Positions 46,943-57,302 of a stretch of DNA of 64,000 nucleotides are shown here, in pieces. Position numbers and translations under genes: made by a program. Positions within the stretch are counted from its first letter, which is position 1; every line of letters begins with the position of its first letter. A model generated the notes under the pieces. It was not told the origin of the DNA, did no database searches, and saw only the letters and a program-made list of their open reading frames with translations. Origin of the DNA: Paludibacter sp. (GTDB lineage: Bacteria; Bacteroidota; Bacteroidia; Bacteroidales; Paludibacteraceae); contig JAFLKK010000007.1 in NCBI GenBank assembly GCA_019163375.1, positions 531,813 through 595,812 on the forward strand, written 5' to 3'.

Positions 46943-48982
46943 TTAAAAACCTATCGCACCTTTGCCTGCTTCAGTAGGCCAACCCGGATTTTGGTAAATA
47001 GTAGATGTAGAAATCGTTTTCCCATCAGTAGCAGTTATCAAGAAATGCTGAACTGCAATTGGTTCCAGATAATGAGCATTACAGAATTTTAGCCCATTAT
47101 AAAAATTATTATTACTTTGAACAACCTGATATGGACGCATGTATAAACTCAATGATTGAGAAGAAACAGTGTTTTTCTTTTCATCAGTTTGGTCGGAAAC
47201 TAATTTACCTGCAGCAAAATCAGCTTTCATTGGACCCCATACCTTACATCCTTCAATTTGAAAACCATTAAGTTGATCCATTGCTCTCCAACGAAGCAGA
47301 TCATTATAACGGAAGCCTTCACCAATAAATTCACTTCTACGTTCGCGACGGATATTGTAAAGCGTTGCATCTACAAGTTGCCCTTTCGAATAAGCACCCC
47401 AGTCCACTAATCCTTCTTTACTCATATCAGTAGCAGCTATCGTTTTTGTATAATCAGGATCGACTCCTGCACGCGTACGTAATTTCTTCCAATAGCCATC
47501 TGCTTTAGCATCAATTGTACCTGTTTTCAAATAAGATGCTTCAATGTAATTAAGATACGCTTCTGCCGCTCTGAAAACGATAAATGCAGTAACATCTTTT
47601 CCTAATAGTTGCATATTATAATCCAATGCATAACCTTTACCCAAGATATAACCTGTAGAAGTAGAGTACTTGCCGTCTGAACTGTAAATCACCGGAGCTG
47701 TTTCAAATTTCTCTGGCGTGGTAATGTTCATAAAGGCTTTGATTTCCTGAGGAGCTTTCATAAATAATCTCCATCTTCCATCTCGGTTGACCTTAGTGTC
47801 TTGAATATAATTATCTCCGGCATATCCACTTGCAGGTGCATAAATTGGAAGGCCATTAGCCATTAGAAAATTATCGGCATACTGACGAGTATACCCTTTT
47901 CCTCCACCCCAGTAAGCATAGTGATTGTATGAATGTGTCTGGTAAGTAATATCATAAGCACGGTACATTAACACTTCAGAATAACTATTAGGATTAGTTG
48001 TAGCAAACATATCGTAATATTGATTTACAGCCTGAGTTGAAGCCGTGCGGATTACTCCGTTATTCGGAACCAAATCTACAGCATCAGCCACTAACGCCGA
48101 AGCACTTATTGCCTGATCTAAGAAATAGTTAATCTCATTTTCGGCACTCCCTGCTGGAAACTGATAATTTTTGTTGTAGTCCATTGCAGCTCCAGGCCAG
48201 CCTGTTCCATTAGGGACGTTAGCAGTACCTGCATGATATTTTTCCCAGCTTGCTTCAAACAAAGCTACGCGAGATTTCACCAACAAAGCAGCTTTCTTTG
48301 TCAAACGCACTTTTCCTCCCGGAGGTGCATCATTCATATAAAGAATAGCACTATCTAAGTCTGCTAAAATAAACCGGGCTACTTCGTTACGTGGACTACG
48401 TTTAGAGGCTTCGGCCAATATCGTCTGATTATCAGGAAGAACTTCTTTGATAATCGGGAAATCTCCATATTTGCGCAATCTATAGAAATAATCCATTGCA
48501 CGTAAGAAGTAACCTTCACCAATATAATGCTTAATATTTGTTGAATTTCCTGTAACTCCACCCGCTTTAAAACGTGGTACGACAGTATTAAGATAGAAAT
48601 TCATCGCATATATATTCTTGAAGTTCCAGTCGCCACCCGTAGCACCTACCGTCCATAAACCCGGTACAAAACGATTGTTTGAGCCTCTGGTAGTTGCATT
48701 ATCAGTCGCGATGTCATCATAATAAAGAGACTCACCGCCTGAATTGGAACCATCGGGTCCATCAAAACTGCGAAGAAGTATCGTATTTTTGTTACTATTA
48801 CTATAAGAATAATAATTAACAGTATATGCAGCCAAATGAGACTCATCTGTCAGGTATTTTTCCGGCGAAACAGCTGATTGTGGAGCAATTTCAAGTGCAT
48901 CATTACACCCGCTCACTAAAACTAAAAAAGAAATAGCTGTCAAAATTTCTTTTCCTACCGTTTTTATATTGAAAGTTTTCAT
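46943..48982 (-). CDS. SusD/RagB-like glycan-binding lipoprotein (PUL2)
   Basis: Surface lipoprotein of 679 residues, long for SusD. The lipobox VSGC (about 25) is followed by NDALEIAPQSAVSPEKYLTD. YLNYIEASYLKTG, IRRERRSEFIGEGFRYNDLLRW and the C-terminal YLEPIAVQHFLI are RagB/SusD hallmarks. It starts at the ATG at 48982 (MKTFNIK); a frame extension of three codons begins with TTG. It pairs with the SusC gene 11 bp upstream. Its neighbours suggest galactan or arabinogalactan capture. Confidence 0.93.
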   Translation of the reverse strand: MKTFNIKTVGKEILTAISFLVLVSGCNDALEIAPQSAVSPEKYLTDESHLAAYTVNYYSYSNSNKNTILLRSFDGPDGSNSGGESLYYDDIATDNATTRGSNNRFVPGLWTVGATGGDWNFKNIYAMNFYLNTVVPRFKAGGVTGNSTNIKHYIGEGYFLRAMDYFYRLRKYGDFPIIKEVLPDNQTILAEASKRSPRNEVARFILADLDSAILYMNDAPPGGKVRLTKKAALLVKSRVALFEASWEKYHAGTANVPNGTGWPGAAMDYNKNYQFPAGSAENEINYFLDQAISASALVADAVDLVPNNGVIRTASTQAVNQYYDMFATTNPNSYSEVLMYRAYDITYQTHSYNHYAYWGGGKGYTRQYADNFLMANGLPIYAPASGYAGDNYIQDTKVNRDGRWRLFMKAPQEIKAFMNITTPEKFETAPVIYSSDGKYSTSTGYILGKGYALDYNMQLLGKDVTAFIVFRAAEAYLNYIEASYLKTGTIDAKADGYWKKLRTRAGVDPDYTKTIAATDMSKEGLVDWGAYSKGQLVDATLYNIRRERRSEFIGEGFRYNDLLRWRAMDQLNGFQIEGCKVWGPMKADFAAGKLVSDQTDEKKNTVSSQSLSLYMRPYQVVQSNNNFYNGLKFCNAHYLEPIAVQHFLITATDGKTISTSTIYQNPGWPTEAGKGAIGF

Positions 48983-48993
48983 ATGTATCAATT

Positions 48994-51900
48994 TTAAAAG
49001 TTAACATTCAAACCACAGGCATATGTGCGAGATAGAGGATATACTGTTCCTCCTTGAGCACCAATACCGGCCGTTTCTGGATCCATAGTTTTTGACAATT
49101 TTGTAATAGTCAATAAATTTTCACCAGATACAAATATTCTCACGCTTTGTAGTTTGGCTTTTTTCAACCATGACTGACGGAATGTATACCCAAATTGTAA
49201 ATTCTTCAAACGCATGTAAGATGCATCTTGCAAATAACGTGTTTGTGTGGTTTGATTTTTACCGTTGAACAATGGTCGAGGATAATATGAATCTAAATTT
49301 TGTCCAAGTGCACTGTTTTCATCTGCACGGAAGTAATCCAAATGATCCTTAAAAGCAGTTGACCAGAATTGTCCGCCACCGGTTGCACCCCAAAATACCA
49401 ATCCGGTAGGATAATAGTCCCGTTTCAACACTCCTTGCCAAAACATGGTTACATCAAAACCTTTATATGCAAAATCTAATGTAATACCTGTACGGAAGCG
49501 TGGGGTACTATTACCAATCTTTTTCATATCGCCCATATCACTAATGGTGTTGGCACCGTTGTTTACTTTTCCGTCAGCATTCATGTCCTGAAACATAATA
49601 TCTCCAGCTGCCCAGTTTGATCCCAATGCATTTTGACCTCCATTTGCCAGAGTTGCAAGATGTGCGTTCATTTCGGCATCTGTTTTTGCAATGCCAATGG
49701 TGGTATATCCGTAAATATTATTGATATATTGATCCTCTACATATGTTGAAAGACTACCTGTTGGATTACCATAACGAGTAATTTTAGTTTGCGAATCAGA
49801 GATATTCAATCGTGCACCATATTTGAAATCACCAATATTATCTTTCCAACCTAATTCAAATTCCCAACCAGATGTTTGTAAGTCACAGTTGTTTGTCTTT
49901 GGAACATCAGTTCCCAAAGCAGAAGGCAGTTCAACACCCGGTCCAACCATATCAACAGTGTTACGAACAAAATAATCAAACGAACCTGTAAGTCGATCTT
50001 TCAATGCTCTGATATCTATACCTACGTTAGTCGTTTTTACCTTTTCCCATGTCAATGTTGCCGAAACTAACCCTGGGGCAGTAGCTGTATTTGGTTTTAA
50101 TCCTCCAATTAACCAGCCTCCATTGGCAGTACCCGTACCCATTGTTTGGTAAGTAGGATACCAGCTTTCTGTATTTTGATTCGCAAGTACACCATATGAA
50201 CCCCTTAGTTTAAGAACTGAAATATGATCCTGAAGTCCTCCAAAAAATGCTTCTCTGGCAATGTTCCAACCTAACGAACCCGATGGAGTCCATATCCAAC
50301 GCTTGTCTGCTCTAAAACGAGAACTTCCATCATAACGATTGTTTAGCTCTATTAGATAACGTCCATCGTAATCGTAATTTAATCTTCCGAAAAATCCGGC
50401 CGTAGTCCACTTATCGTAAGTTCCAACCAGTGCTGCCGAAGTAGTATTTGTAGTTAATGACAAAACCGGAAGGTCAAGATTAATCATATCGTTACGCTGA
50501 GCACTTAAATTACGTTGATCAAATTGCTCGGACTGAAAACCTAACAACCCTGTAAATGTATGTTTATTTATTTTTTTGGTATAATTTGTGTATACATTGG
50601 GATTAAGATAAGTAGAACGGTACGCATATTCATAAACAACCTCATTAGCCGGACTGGTTAAAGCTAAATACGTTTGTTGTGGATTATTTGCATAGTGCGA
50701 GAATACCTTTTTCTGATCCCAATGAGTCCAGTTATTGTCGGTTTTTACGTTCAGTTCTGCAATAATATTCCAATCCTTAACCGGAGAAATCGTAACCTTC
50801 GCTTGTTGAGATAGACCATCATTTTGTTCATTTTGACGACCACCATCCTGCATAGTTTGGATATAATTAATATCCGACATATAATATCCGTTTGGGTCTA
50901 CTGTTGGACGAACAGGACGAGCCCGACGCAAAATATGATTATAAAAATCATCGCTCATGTTTGTAGGACGGCCATAATCAGTTCTACCAAATCGGATCGA
51001 ATAATCCAGTTTAACCTTATCGGTTAATTGACTTCCAATCTTAGCAGTAGTTGTGTATCGGTTATATTTTTCGGTTCCATAACGCATAAAACCATCCTGA
51101 GTCATGTAATTTGACGATAAATAATACGTCAACTTATTTGTACCACCACTAAAGCTTATATTGTGTTCTTGTGAAGGTGACCATTCTTTATAGTATTCTT
51201 TTAACCAATCCACATTTGAGTTTGGATAGTCATAGTCCCACTTACCATTTGATGCTTGCAAAACAACATCATTCGCGTTCAATTTTCCATCAAAATAATC
51301 TTTAACGCGCTGTTTGTAGGCATCGGTATATAAATGTGCATTTGATCCATTAAAATTCGCGTCATCAAAATAATTCACAAACTCCCACGAATTTTGCATT
51401 TTTGGCATCATCAACGGAGTATTGAAACGGAAGTTATTGTTATAATTGATTGTCATCCGACCTTCTTTTCCTTTCTTTGTTGTTACAAGTACAACTCCAA
51501 ACGGAGCACGAGACCCATAAATGGAAGAAGCAGCTGCATCTTTCAGCACTGAGATAGATTCAATATCTTGAGGGTTAACAGTATTTATATCCCCCTCCAT
51601 GCCATCAATCAGGATAAGTGGGTCCCCTTTCGAACCCGCACCAATGGTTCCGACTCCACGAACATTTATTGTTTTCTTTGAGTTTAGCTCTCCACCATTA
51701 CCCGAAGTCGTAATATTTAAACCCGGTACTAAACCTTGTAAGGCCTGAACCGCATTAGCAACAGGTCTTGCTTCAAGATCCTTTGCAGTAGCCACCCCCA
51801 CAGATCCTGTAAGGTTTACTTTCTTTTGAACAGCAAAACCAACCACCACAACTTCATCCATATTTACCGAGCTATTCTCAAGCGTAATGGCGAATGAAGT

Positions 51901-52215
51901 CCGGTTTTCTGCTTTTACTTCCAGATTGCTCATTCCTATATACGAAAATACCAATACGCTGGAAGGTGCTATATTCGTTAATGAAAAATTTCCATTAACA
52001 TCAGTAATAGTTCCTAAAGCTGTGCCTTTTACCTTTACGCTCACACCAATCAGACTTTCTCCATTTTTATCTACCACCTTACCAGTTACGGTTCCTTTTA
52101 TTTCTTGCTGTACCGCTTCATTACTCGAGGTACTACTCTTTCCATTGGCCCAAAGTGTTGGCATAGTGCAAACGGATAGAGCCAGAAGACATAAAAACTT
52201 CTTTTTTACGTTCAT
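48994..52215 (-). CDS. SusC-like TonB-dependent transporter (PUL2)
   Basis: 1073 residues, complete. Signal peptide (TLWANG), carboxypeptidase-regulatory-like domain (VTGKVVDKNGESLIGVSVKV, about 45-115), TonB box region DEVVVVGFAVQKKVN, plug (NAVQALQGLVPGLNI, TINVRGVGTIG, IYGSRAPFGVVLVTTKKG), barrel, and C-terminal YACGLNVNF. It imports oligosaccharides with SusD. First gene of the minus-strand PUL2 operon; the DUF2264 gene lies 426 bp upstream on the same strand and has its own terminator, so SusC has an independent promoter. Confidence 0.95.
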   Translation of the reverse strand: MNVKKKFLCLLALSVCTMPTLWANGKSSTSSNEAVQQEIKGTVTGKVVDKNGESLIGVSVKVKGTALGTITDVNGNFSLTNIAPSSVLVFSYIGMSNLEVKAENRTSFAITLENSSVNMDEVVVVGFAVQKKVNLTGSVGVATAKDLEARPVANAVQALQGLVPGLNITTSGNGGELNSKKTINVRGVGTIGAGSKGDPLILIDGMEGDINTVNPQDIESISVLKDAAASSIYGSRAPFGVVLVTTKKGKEGRMTINYNNNFRFNTPLMMPKMQNSWEFVNYFDDANFNGSNAHLYTDAYKQRVKDYFDGKLNANDVVLQASNGKWDYDYPNSNVDWLKEYYKEWSPSQEHNISFSGGTNKLTYYLSSNYMTQDGFMRYGTEKYNRYTTTAKIGSQLTDKVKLDYSIRFGRTDYGRPTNMSDDFYNHILRRARPVRPTVDPNGYYMSDINYIQTMQDGGRQNEQNDGLSQQAKVTISPVKDWNIIAELNVKTDNNWTHWDQKKVFSHYANNPQQTYLALTSPANEVVYEYAYRSTYLNPNVYTNYTKKINKHTFTGLLGFQSEQFDQRNLSAQRNDMINLDLPVLSLTTNTTSAALVGTYDKWTTAGFFGRLNYDYDGRYLIELNNRYDGSSRFRADKRWIWTPSGSLGWNIAREAFFGGLQDHISVLKLRGSYGVLANQNTESWYPTYQTMGTGTANGGWLIGGLKPNTATAPGLVSATLTWEKVKTTNVGIDIRALKDRLTGSFDYFVRNTVDMVGPGVELPSALGTDVPKTNNCDLQTSGWEFELGWKDNIGDFKYGARLNISDSQTKITRYGNPTGSLSTYVEDQYINNIYGYTTIGIAKTDAEMNAHLATLANGGQNALGSNWAAGDIMFQDMNADGKVNNGANTISDMGDMKKIGNSTPRFRTGITLDFAYKGFDVTMFWQGVLKRDYYPTGLVFWGATGGGQFWSTAFKDHLDYFRADENSALGQNLDSYYPRPLFNGKNQTTQTRYLQDASYMRLKNLQFGYTFRQSWLKKAKLQSVRIFVSGENLLTITKLSKTMDPETAGIGAQGGTVYPLSRTYACGLNVNF

Positions 52216-52373
52216 GATTTTTAAAATTTAATTGATATTAGATTACATAAATACAATTTCTTAGATTTGGCTATTAAGCCGAATTGTTCTCCATCTAATG
52301 ATTAATCAGTGCTGTTCTTCATTAAAATTACTTTTTGGTTTTAAAATTATTTTTTTACAGTTATTAACGAGTG

Positions 52374-52381
52374 CAAATATA
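52374..52381 (-). promoter_or_regulatory. Candidate -7 box of PUL2 SusC
   Basis: TATATTTG on the minus strand. The same -7 sequence as the candidate SusC promoter of PUL1. Confidence 0.4.
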
Positions 52382-52565
52382 TCACAACATGATTTCTGAA
52401 AGGGGAACAATTCATTCAAATAGGACTGAAAATTCATTCACTCCTTATTTTCTACTGAAAAACAATAACTTATAACTTATCATAATGAGATGTAGGTGCT
52501 TTAATTACAAAACAAGATGTCAATCTGCATTGCATTTTATATTTCTTTGTGATTTTTATAAACAT

Positions 52566-52604
52566 CAAAAAAGAGGATACTCCAGTTTTTTGGAATATCC
52601 TCTT
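52566..52604 (-). terminator. Intrinsic terminator after DUF2264 copy 2
   Basis: AAGAGGATA pairs with TATCCTCTT, with inner TCC/GGA, followed by six T on the minus strand. Confidence 0.85.
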
Positions 52605-52641
52605 ATTTCGTTTGCGACTAAATAGAACTCTCGGTCAGGAC

Positions 52642-54684
52642 TTAATCGAAGCTTACAACTTTCTTTTCACCATTGCTAAAGTGTATCGTTGCATTATTCT
52701 TAGCAGTATCATACAGTATTTTCTTTACCGGTACTAATTCATCGTTTGTCCATTTCTCTCCGGCTTTTTTCCAAAGCATTAGTGTACTGTAAATTTTCTG
52801 ATTTGTTTTTCCGGCAGAAAACTTATCCGCTACATTGATGACTTCGCTCATCTCACTCTCCGGATGAAATCCTTTTGACGGTACAAATTCCATCGACGTC
52901 CATCCTTCCAGAGAAACCATGGCTAATTGATAAACTCCATTACTAATAATCCGAACCTGATAGCCCTTCACTTTCCGAATCTCTTCTTTTATCTGTCCGT
53001 TTAATTGTGGCAATGAGTAATGACCCAAACGTAAATTTACATCCGAAGGACTTACTAATCGATCTATCCGAAGAATACCGTTGGGAAGAGGAATATCGGC
53101 CAACTTGAATTGAATAGCATTGTTTGTTTCAAGTTCTGCATCTCGATAATAAATACCATTCTCAAACTTTTTGAAGGTATAAAGGCGAAGTGCTTCCCAT
53201 TTGTTATCTTTATTTTTGACAACATAATTCATGGCTACTTCCCCATTTACTCCATCGGCCTGCCAAGGGAATGCACTGTTGTACGATAAGCGGTTGTAAT
53301 TTTCAGTGCTTCGGAATTTCTGCCAGTCGCCCGCCACGGGTGCATGGCACCACGCCCGCACTTCCGATGCACCTATGTTTGAATAATTTGTAATCAGAAT
53401 CTGCGATCCCTTCTCAAACTTATTATACACCTTCCCTTTAGCCAGTTTCGTATCCCAGTCGCCATTATTTTCAATAGCTGTCCAGAAAGGATTTTCGGCC
53501 GGAACCAACAAACCAAGAAAAACCTTTCCACCCCAATACACGCTACCTCTGCAACTATACATCTGCACTGCCGGTTCGAATGGCCCATAAAAACCCAGTG
53601 TAGGAACACCATCTTTCATAAAATCGGGATGTTGAAAAAATTGAAGCAAAGTACCGGAAGCTATGCGTCGCATCCATCCATAGTTTGTCTCCGGGGAGTT
53701 CTCAAATCCCATCAAGGGGAAAGCGGTCACCGATGCATACCGATAGGATATACTTCGTCCCCACATAATCATTTTACCATCACGACTAAAAAGGGATGGA
53801 TAATTGGACTTCAGATCGCTGAAATTGGACATAAACTTTTTGGCTTGTTCGGGATAATATTTATTGCCATAGTATTCAGCCCACAACACGCCGTACATCT
53901 GAAATGCCCACATGCTGTAATAATCAAAAGCGGGACTATCGTTATACCACCCTTCGCCGCGATAGTGGTTAAGCGTTTTATCCAGGTATTCCACCAATAA
54001 TTTCTCGTTTACCGCATAACCCTGACTCTTGAAAAAGCTCAGAACAAAAATATTGAAGAACTTCCAGTTCGAATCTACCGTAGGACCATCGGCATAACTG
54101 AGCATCAGCGCTGCCAAAGAATCTTTTTGTTGTTGTGGAAGTGGTTTCCAGAGTACGTCAGGAATGGCTGTCATCGAAATAGCCATAGCACCAAACTCCA
54201 CCAAATTCTGGTGTGGCCCACCGTTTTTAGCACGATGTTTGATAAAAGATGGACTTGATGGATTAATAAGATTGCACATTTGATGACGATAATAGTCAGC
54301 AACTTTGATATTATTGACAACCAGTTCGGGATTTTCTTTCAGGAGAGGTGCCGCCACGAACAAAGTGCGACTAAGTCCTTCCAGTTTTTCGGTAGGAATC
54401 TGGTCGTCGGTACGCGGATAGCTAATCCCCGGTTGTTTAGGGAATTTCATTGGATCGTCCATCTGATGTATATATCCAAATGCACCCTTCAGCATGTACA
54501 ATGCGGCATCTTTCCAGTGTTGACGCGTCATTCCAGTCTTCGGACTTAATTTGTAATCAGGTTGGTTGATTTCAAAAATCTGACCGGTAGATTTAGTTGA
54601 AGAAGGATTGCTTTGAGCACAAACAGAGATCACGTTTAAAGTAAGCAGGAATGAAAGCAAAGTGAGTTTCGTAGTAAGCTTCAT
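52642..54684 (-). CDS. DUF2264 protein (GH154-type putative beta-glucuronidase), copy 2
   Basis: Exported 680-residue protein (signal peptide ending VCAQS). It aligns over its full length with the PUL1 copy at 10736-12784. Shared blocks include MTRQHWKDAALY, EKLEG.SRTLFVAAPLLKE, PHQNLVEFGA, YDYYSMWAFQMYG, WMRRIASG and RLSYNSAFPWQ. By eye roughly two thirds of positions are identical. In an arabinogalactan-type locus a beta-glucuronidase would remove terminal glucuronic acid. It has a terminator and a separate promoter (54778-54771), so it is a single-gene unit divergent from the GH105 gene. Confidence 0.87.
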   Translation of the reverse strand: MKLTTKLTLLSFLLTLNVISVCAQSNPSSTKSTGQIFEINQPDYKLSPKTGMTRQHWKDAALYMLKGAFGYIHQMDDPMKFPKQPGISYPRTDDQIPTEKLEGLSRTLFVAAPLLKENPELVVNNIKVADYYRHQMCNLINPSSPSFIKHRAKNGGPHQNLVEFGAMAISMTAIPDVLWKPLPQQQKDSLAALMLSYADGPTVDSNWKFFNIFVLSFFKSQGYAVNEKLLVEYLDKTLNHYRGEGWYNDSPAFDYYSMWAFQMYGVLWAEYYGNKYYPEQAKKFMSNFSDLKSNYPSLFSRDGKMIMWGRSISYRYASVTAFPLMGFENSPETNYGWMRRIASGTLLQFFQHPDFMKDGVPTLGFYGPFEPAVQMYSCRGSVYWGGKVFLGLLVPAENPFWTAIENNGDWDTKLAKGKVYNKFEKGSQILITNYSNIGASEVRAWCHAPVAGDWQKFRSTENYNRLSYNSAFPWQADGVNGEVAMNYVVKNKDNKWEALRLYTFKKFENGIYYRDAELETNNAIQFKLADIPLPNGILRIDRLVSPSDVNLRLGHYSLPQLNGQIKEEIRKVKGYQVRIISNGVYQLAMVSLEGWTSMEFVPSKGFHPESEMSEVINVADKFSAGKTNQKIYSTLMLWKKAGEKWTNDELVPVKKILYDTAKNNATIHFSNGEKKVVSFD

Positions 54685-55014
54685 TATTTTTAAAGTTTAA
54701 ATGTTATTGAAAAGCAGGTTCAAAAACGGAGAATAAACGAAACACATAAAAAAGTGCTGAATCTATGCTACAAAAATAGACAATTCGGCGTTTACTTTTA
54801 GTGACAAAAAGGTCAAAAAGGAAGAAAAAACGAACAGTGCGGATTTAATTACAGTAGGCTTATTTATCATGCTTAGCTTCAACTTATCATTATAATCCAC
54901 TTTATTGAACGAATTGTATACTTAAAATTCAAATTAACGAAGTATTTTTGTATGCTGTATTTTAATCATTCGAAATACCGTTGCTAAACATCCATCAACA
55001 TTAAAATTATTTGC
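54685..55014. promoter_or_regulatory. Divergent promoter region of DUF2264 copy 2 and GH105
   Basis: 330 bp. TATTTTTG boxes face both ways: minus strand at 54778-54771 and plus strand at 54943-54950, about 65 bp before the GH105 ATG. -33 spacings are poor, suggesting activator dependence. No other feature seen. Confidence 0.5.
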
Positions 55015-56133
55015 ATGAAACTTTTCACGTTCATCCTAACCCTGACTTTGACTGCCGGTTCTTTGGCAACCGCCCAAAACCGACCTTCTAAATCTGAACT
55101 TATCGGCATAATTGAGAAAACAAACGATTACTGGCAATCCACACATCCAAATCCCGGGAATCCATTTTGGGATAATGCCGCCTACCACACCGGAAATATG
55201 GAAGCCTATTTCGTTACCGGAAATGAGAAATACCGCGCATATTCCGAACAATGGGCTATTCAGAATGAATGGAAAGGTGCAAAGACTGCAGATACATCGA
55301 AATGGAAATACAATTATGGCGAAACGCCTGATCATGTCCTGTTCGGCGATTGGCAGATTTGCTTTCAAACCTATATAGATCTGTATAATCTGGCGCCCGA
55401 CAGTAACAAAATTGCACGTGCCCGTGAGGTGATAGAATACGAAATGAGCACTCCGAACAATGATTACTGGTGGTGGGCCGATGGTTTATATATGGTAATG
55501 CCCGTGATGACTAAGCTATACAAAGTAACCGGCAATGAGTTGTATCTAGACAAATTGAACGAGTATTTTTTATATGCTAAACGAATCATGTACGATCCCA
55601 AAGCAAAACTGTTCTATCGCGATGCTAAATACGTTTATCCAAAACATAAAAGTACGAATGGTAAGAAAGACTTTTGGGCACGTGGCGATGGTTGGGTGTT
55701 TGCCGGACTGGCAAAGGTGCTGAAAGATATGCCCAAAGATTGCAAGTACCGACCTTTGTTCATGAAACATTACCGCGATATGGCCAAAGAAATTATTAAA
55801 TGTCAGCAACCGGAAGGGTATTGGACACGCAGTATGCTGGATCCGCAACATGCACCGGGTCCGGAAACAAGTGGTACAGCCTTTTTTACCTACGGTTTAC
55901 TGTGGGGCATAAACAATGGTTATTTGAAAGAAAAAACATATCTACCTGCAGCTTTAAAAGGTTGGGAATATCTTTCGACGACTGCCTTGCAATCCTCAGG
56001 AAAAATAGGATATGTACAACCCATTGGCGAAAAAGCCATTCCCGGTCAAGTGGTTAATGCCAATTCAACGTCTAATTTTGGTGTTGGAGCTTTTCTATTG
56101 GCAGCATCAGAAATGGTGAGATTTGTAAAGTAA
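55015..56133 (+). CDS. GH105 unsaturated glucuronyl/rhamnogalacturonyl hydrolase
   Basis: Secreted 372-residue enzyme (signal peptide ending LATAQ). The (alpha/alpha)6 toroid has the GH105 motifs NAAYHTGNMEAY, WWWADGLYMVMPV (catalytic Asp in ADGLYM), WARGDGWVFAGLAKVL and GPETSGTAFFTYGLLWG. Members hydrate the unsaturated uronic acid left by lyases on rhamnogalacturonan or arabinogalactan side chains. No lyase is visible in PUL2, so the partner lyase may be encoded elsewhere. The first gene of a plus-strand set with GH16 and GH35; GH16 begins 52 bp downstream. Confidence 0.92.
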   Translation: MKLFTFILTLTLTAGSLATAQNRPSKSELIGIIEKTNDYWQSTHPNPGNPFWDNAAYHTGNMEAYFVTGNEKYRAYSEQWAIQNEWKGAKTADTSKWKYNYGETPDHVLFGDWQICFQTYIDLYNLAPDSNKIARAREVIEYEMSTPNNDYWWWADGLYMVMPVMTKLYKVTGNELYLDKLNEYFLYAKRIMYDPKAKLFYRDAKYVYPKHKSTNGKKDFWARGDGWVFAGLAKVLKDMPKDCKYRPLFMKHYRDMAKEIIKCQQPEGYWTRSMLDPQHAPGPETSGTAFFTYGLLWGINNGYLKEKTYLPAALKGWEYLSTTALQSSGKIGYVQPIGEKAIPGQVVNANSTSNFGVGAFLLAASEMVRFVK

Positions 56134-56185
56134 AAGAGAACAATTGTATTTTTGTTGGTCATTAATAAATCAAAATCACTCCTTT

Positions 56186-57064
56186 ATGAAACTTCTTCCA
56201 ATATTGATTATTTTATTTTCCTCCATTGTTTCGCCCATTGTAGCAAGCACAAATCCCTGTACTCCGGATGCCTCGCAACCGAAGAAAGTAGCAGGTATGA
56301 TACTCGTATTCAGCGAGGAATTTAATTATGAAGGTGCACCAAATCCTGAAATATGGTCTTTCGAGAACGGCTTTCAACGCAACGAGGAACTGCAATGGTA
56401 TCAGAGTAAGAACGCCAACTGTAAAAATGGCTGTTTGGTCATTGAAGGAAAAAAAGAAAACTTTCCAAATCCCAATTATATCCCGGAGAGTAAAAGCTGG
56501 AAAACCAATCGGCAAAATGTAAATTATACTGCTGCCAGTTTGATTAGCATGGATAAAAAATCCTGGTTGTTCGGCCGTTTCGAAGTACGTGCGCGTATCG
56601 ATACAGCCATGGGTGCATGGCCGGCCATTTGGACATTGGGCATAGATAAGGAATGGCCATCGTGCGGCGAGGTAGATATGTTGGAATTTTACCGTCCCGA
56701 TGGTGTACCTTCTATTTTGGCAAATGTAGCTTCGGGCACCAATGTTCGATACAAAGGGAAATGGGATTCAGTCAAAAAAACATTAGCCTCATTGATGGCA
56801 AAAGATAAAAAATGGCCGGAAAAGTTCCATATCTGGCGCATGGACTGGAACAAAGATTCAATCAATTTATACGTAGATGATGAACTACTCAATACTACTT
56901 TATTGAGCGAGACGATAAATGCCGATGGGAGTAATCCTTTCTTGCAACCACACTATCTTCTGCTGAATCTTGCGCTGGGAGCCAATGGTGGTGACCCAAG
57001 CCAAAGCGGTTTCCCAATTACATTCGAAGTGGATTATGTTCGTGTTTATCAAACTAAAAAATAA
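56186..57064 (+). CDS. GH16 family endo-glycosidase
   Basis: Secreted 292-residue enzyme (signal peptide ending PIVAS). The GH16 jelly-roll has the catalytic motif GEVDMLEFY (E-x-D-x-x-E, beta-bulge type; nucleophile and acid/base Glu) near residue 165-173, the preceding GRFEVRARI and WPAIWTLG, and the C-terminal VDYVRVYQ strand. The beta-bulge subgroup includes beta-1,3-glucanases, beta-galactanases and agarases. With galactosidases around it, an endo-beta-1,3-galactanase is a reasonable inference. The start is the ATG at 56186 (MKLLPIL), because the 14 codons before it precede the signal peptide. Confidence 0.88.
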   Translation: MKLLPILIILFSSIVSPIVASTNPCTPDASQPKKVAGMILVFSEEFNYEGAPNPEIWSFENGFQRNEELQWYQSKNANCKNGCLVIEGKKENFPNPNYIPESKSWKTNRQNVNYTAASLISMDKKSWLFGRFEVRARIDTAMGAWPAIWTLGIDKEWPSCGEVDMLEFYRPDGVPSILANVASGTNVRYKGKWDSVKKTLASLMAKDKKWPEKFHIWRMDWNKDSINLYVDDELLNTTLLSETINADGSNPFLQPHYLLLNLALGANGGDPSQSGFPITFEVDYVRVYQTKK

Positions 57065-57113
57065 TAAATCGAATTTATTATTGACATATTACTTAATTTA
57101 TTCCTCTTTATGA

Positions 57114-57217
57114 CCCCCAACCCCCAAATGGGGGCTTAAGAATGCGCTAAAGAAACGATTTGATATAAAAATAAATGTTAGAAACTACGTCTTTAGCCCC
57201 CATTTGGGGGTTGGGGG
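57114..57217. repeat. REP/MITE-like inverted repeat
   Basis: Two perfect 23-bp inverted arms, at 57114-57136 and 57195-57217, flank a 58-bp loop. Each arm has its own internal CCCCCAAATGGGGG-type palindrome. It stands in the gap between the GH16 and GH35 genes and is far more G/C-rich than its surroundings. Probably a dispersed repeat mobilised in trans; it could also act as a transcript-end hairpin. Confidence 0.75.
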
Positions 57218-57302
57218 CGTGCTTAAAACATATCATTAAATAATATTGCCTACTTAATAGCTTATCAACCAACTTAAAAATATCATAACTTACAATACAC
57301 CC

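Larger units (their letters stand above)
52216..52641. promoter_or_regulatory. Control region before PUL2 SusC
   Basis: 426 bp between the DUF2264 stop and SusC. It holds the DUF2264 terminator at the far end and a minus-strand TATATTTG box at 52381-52374, about 160 bp before SusC, without a matching -33 element. A long AT-rich leader remains unexplained. Confidence 0.5.

Noticed and set aside
52216-52560. Riboswitch or long leader before PUL2 SusC
   Set aside because: AT-rich with no conserved aptamer-like pairing that I can recognise.
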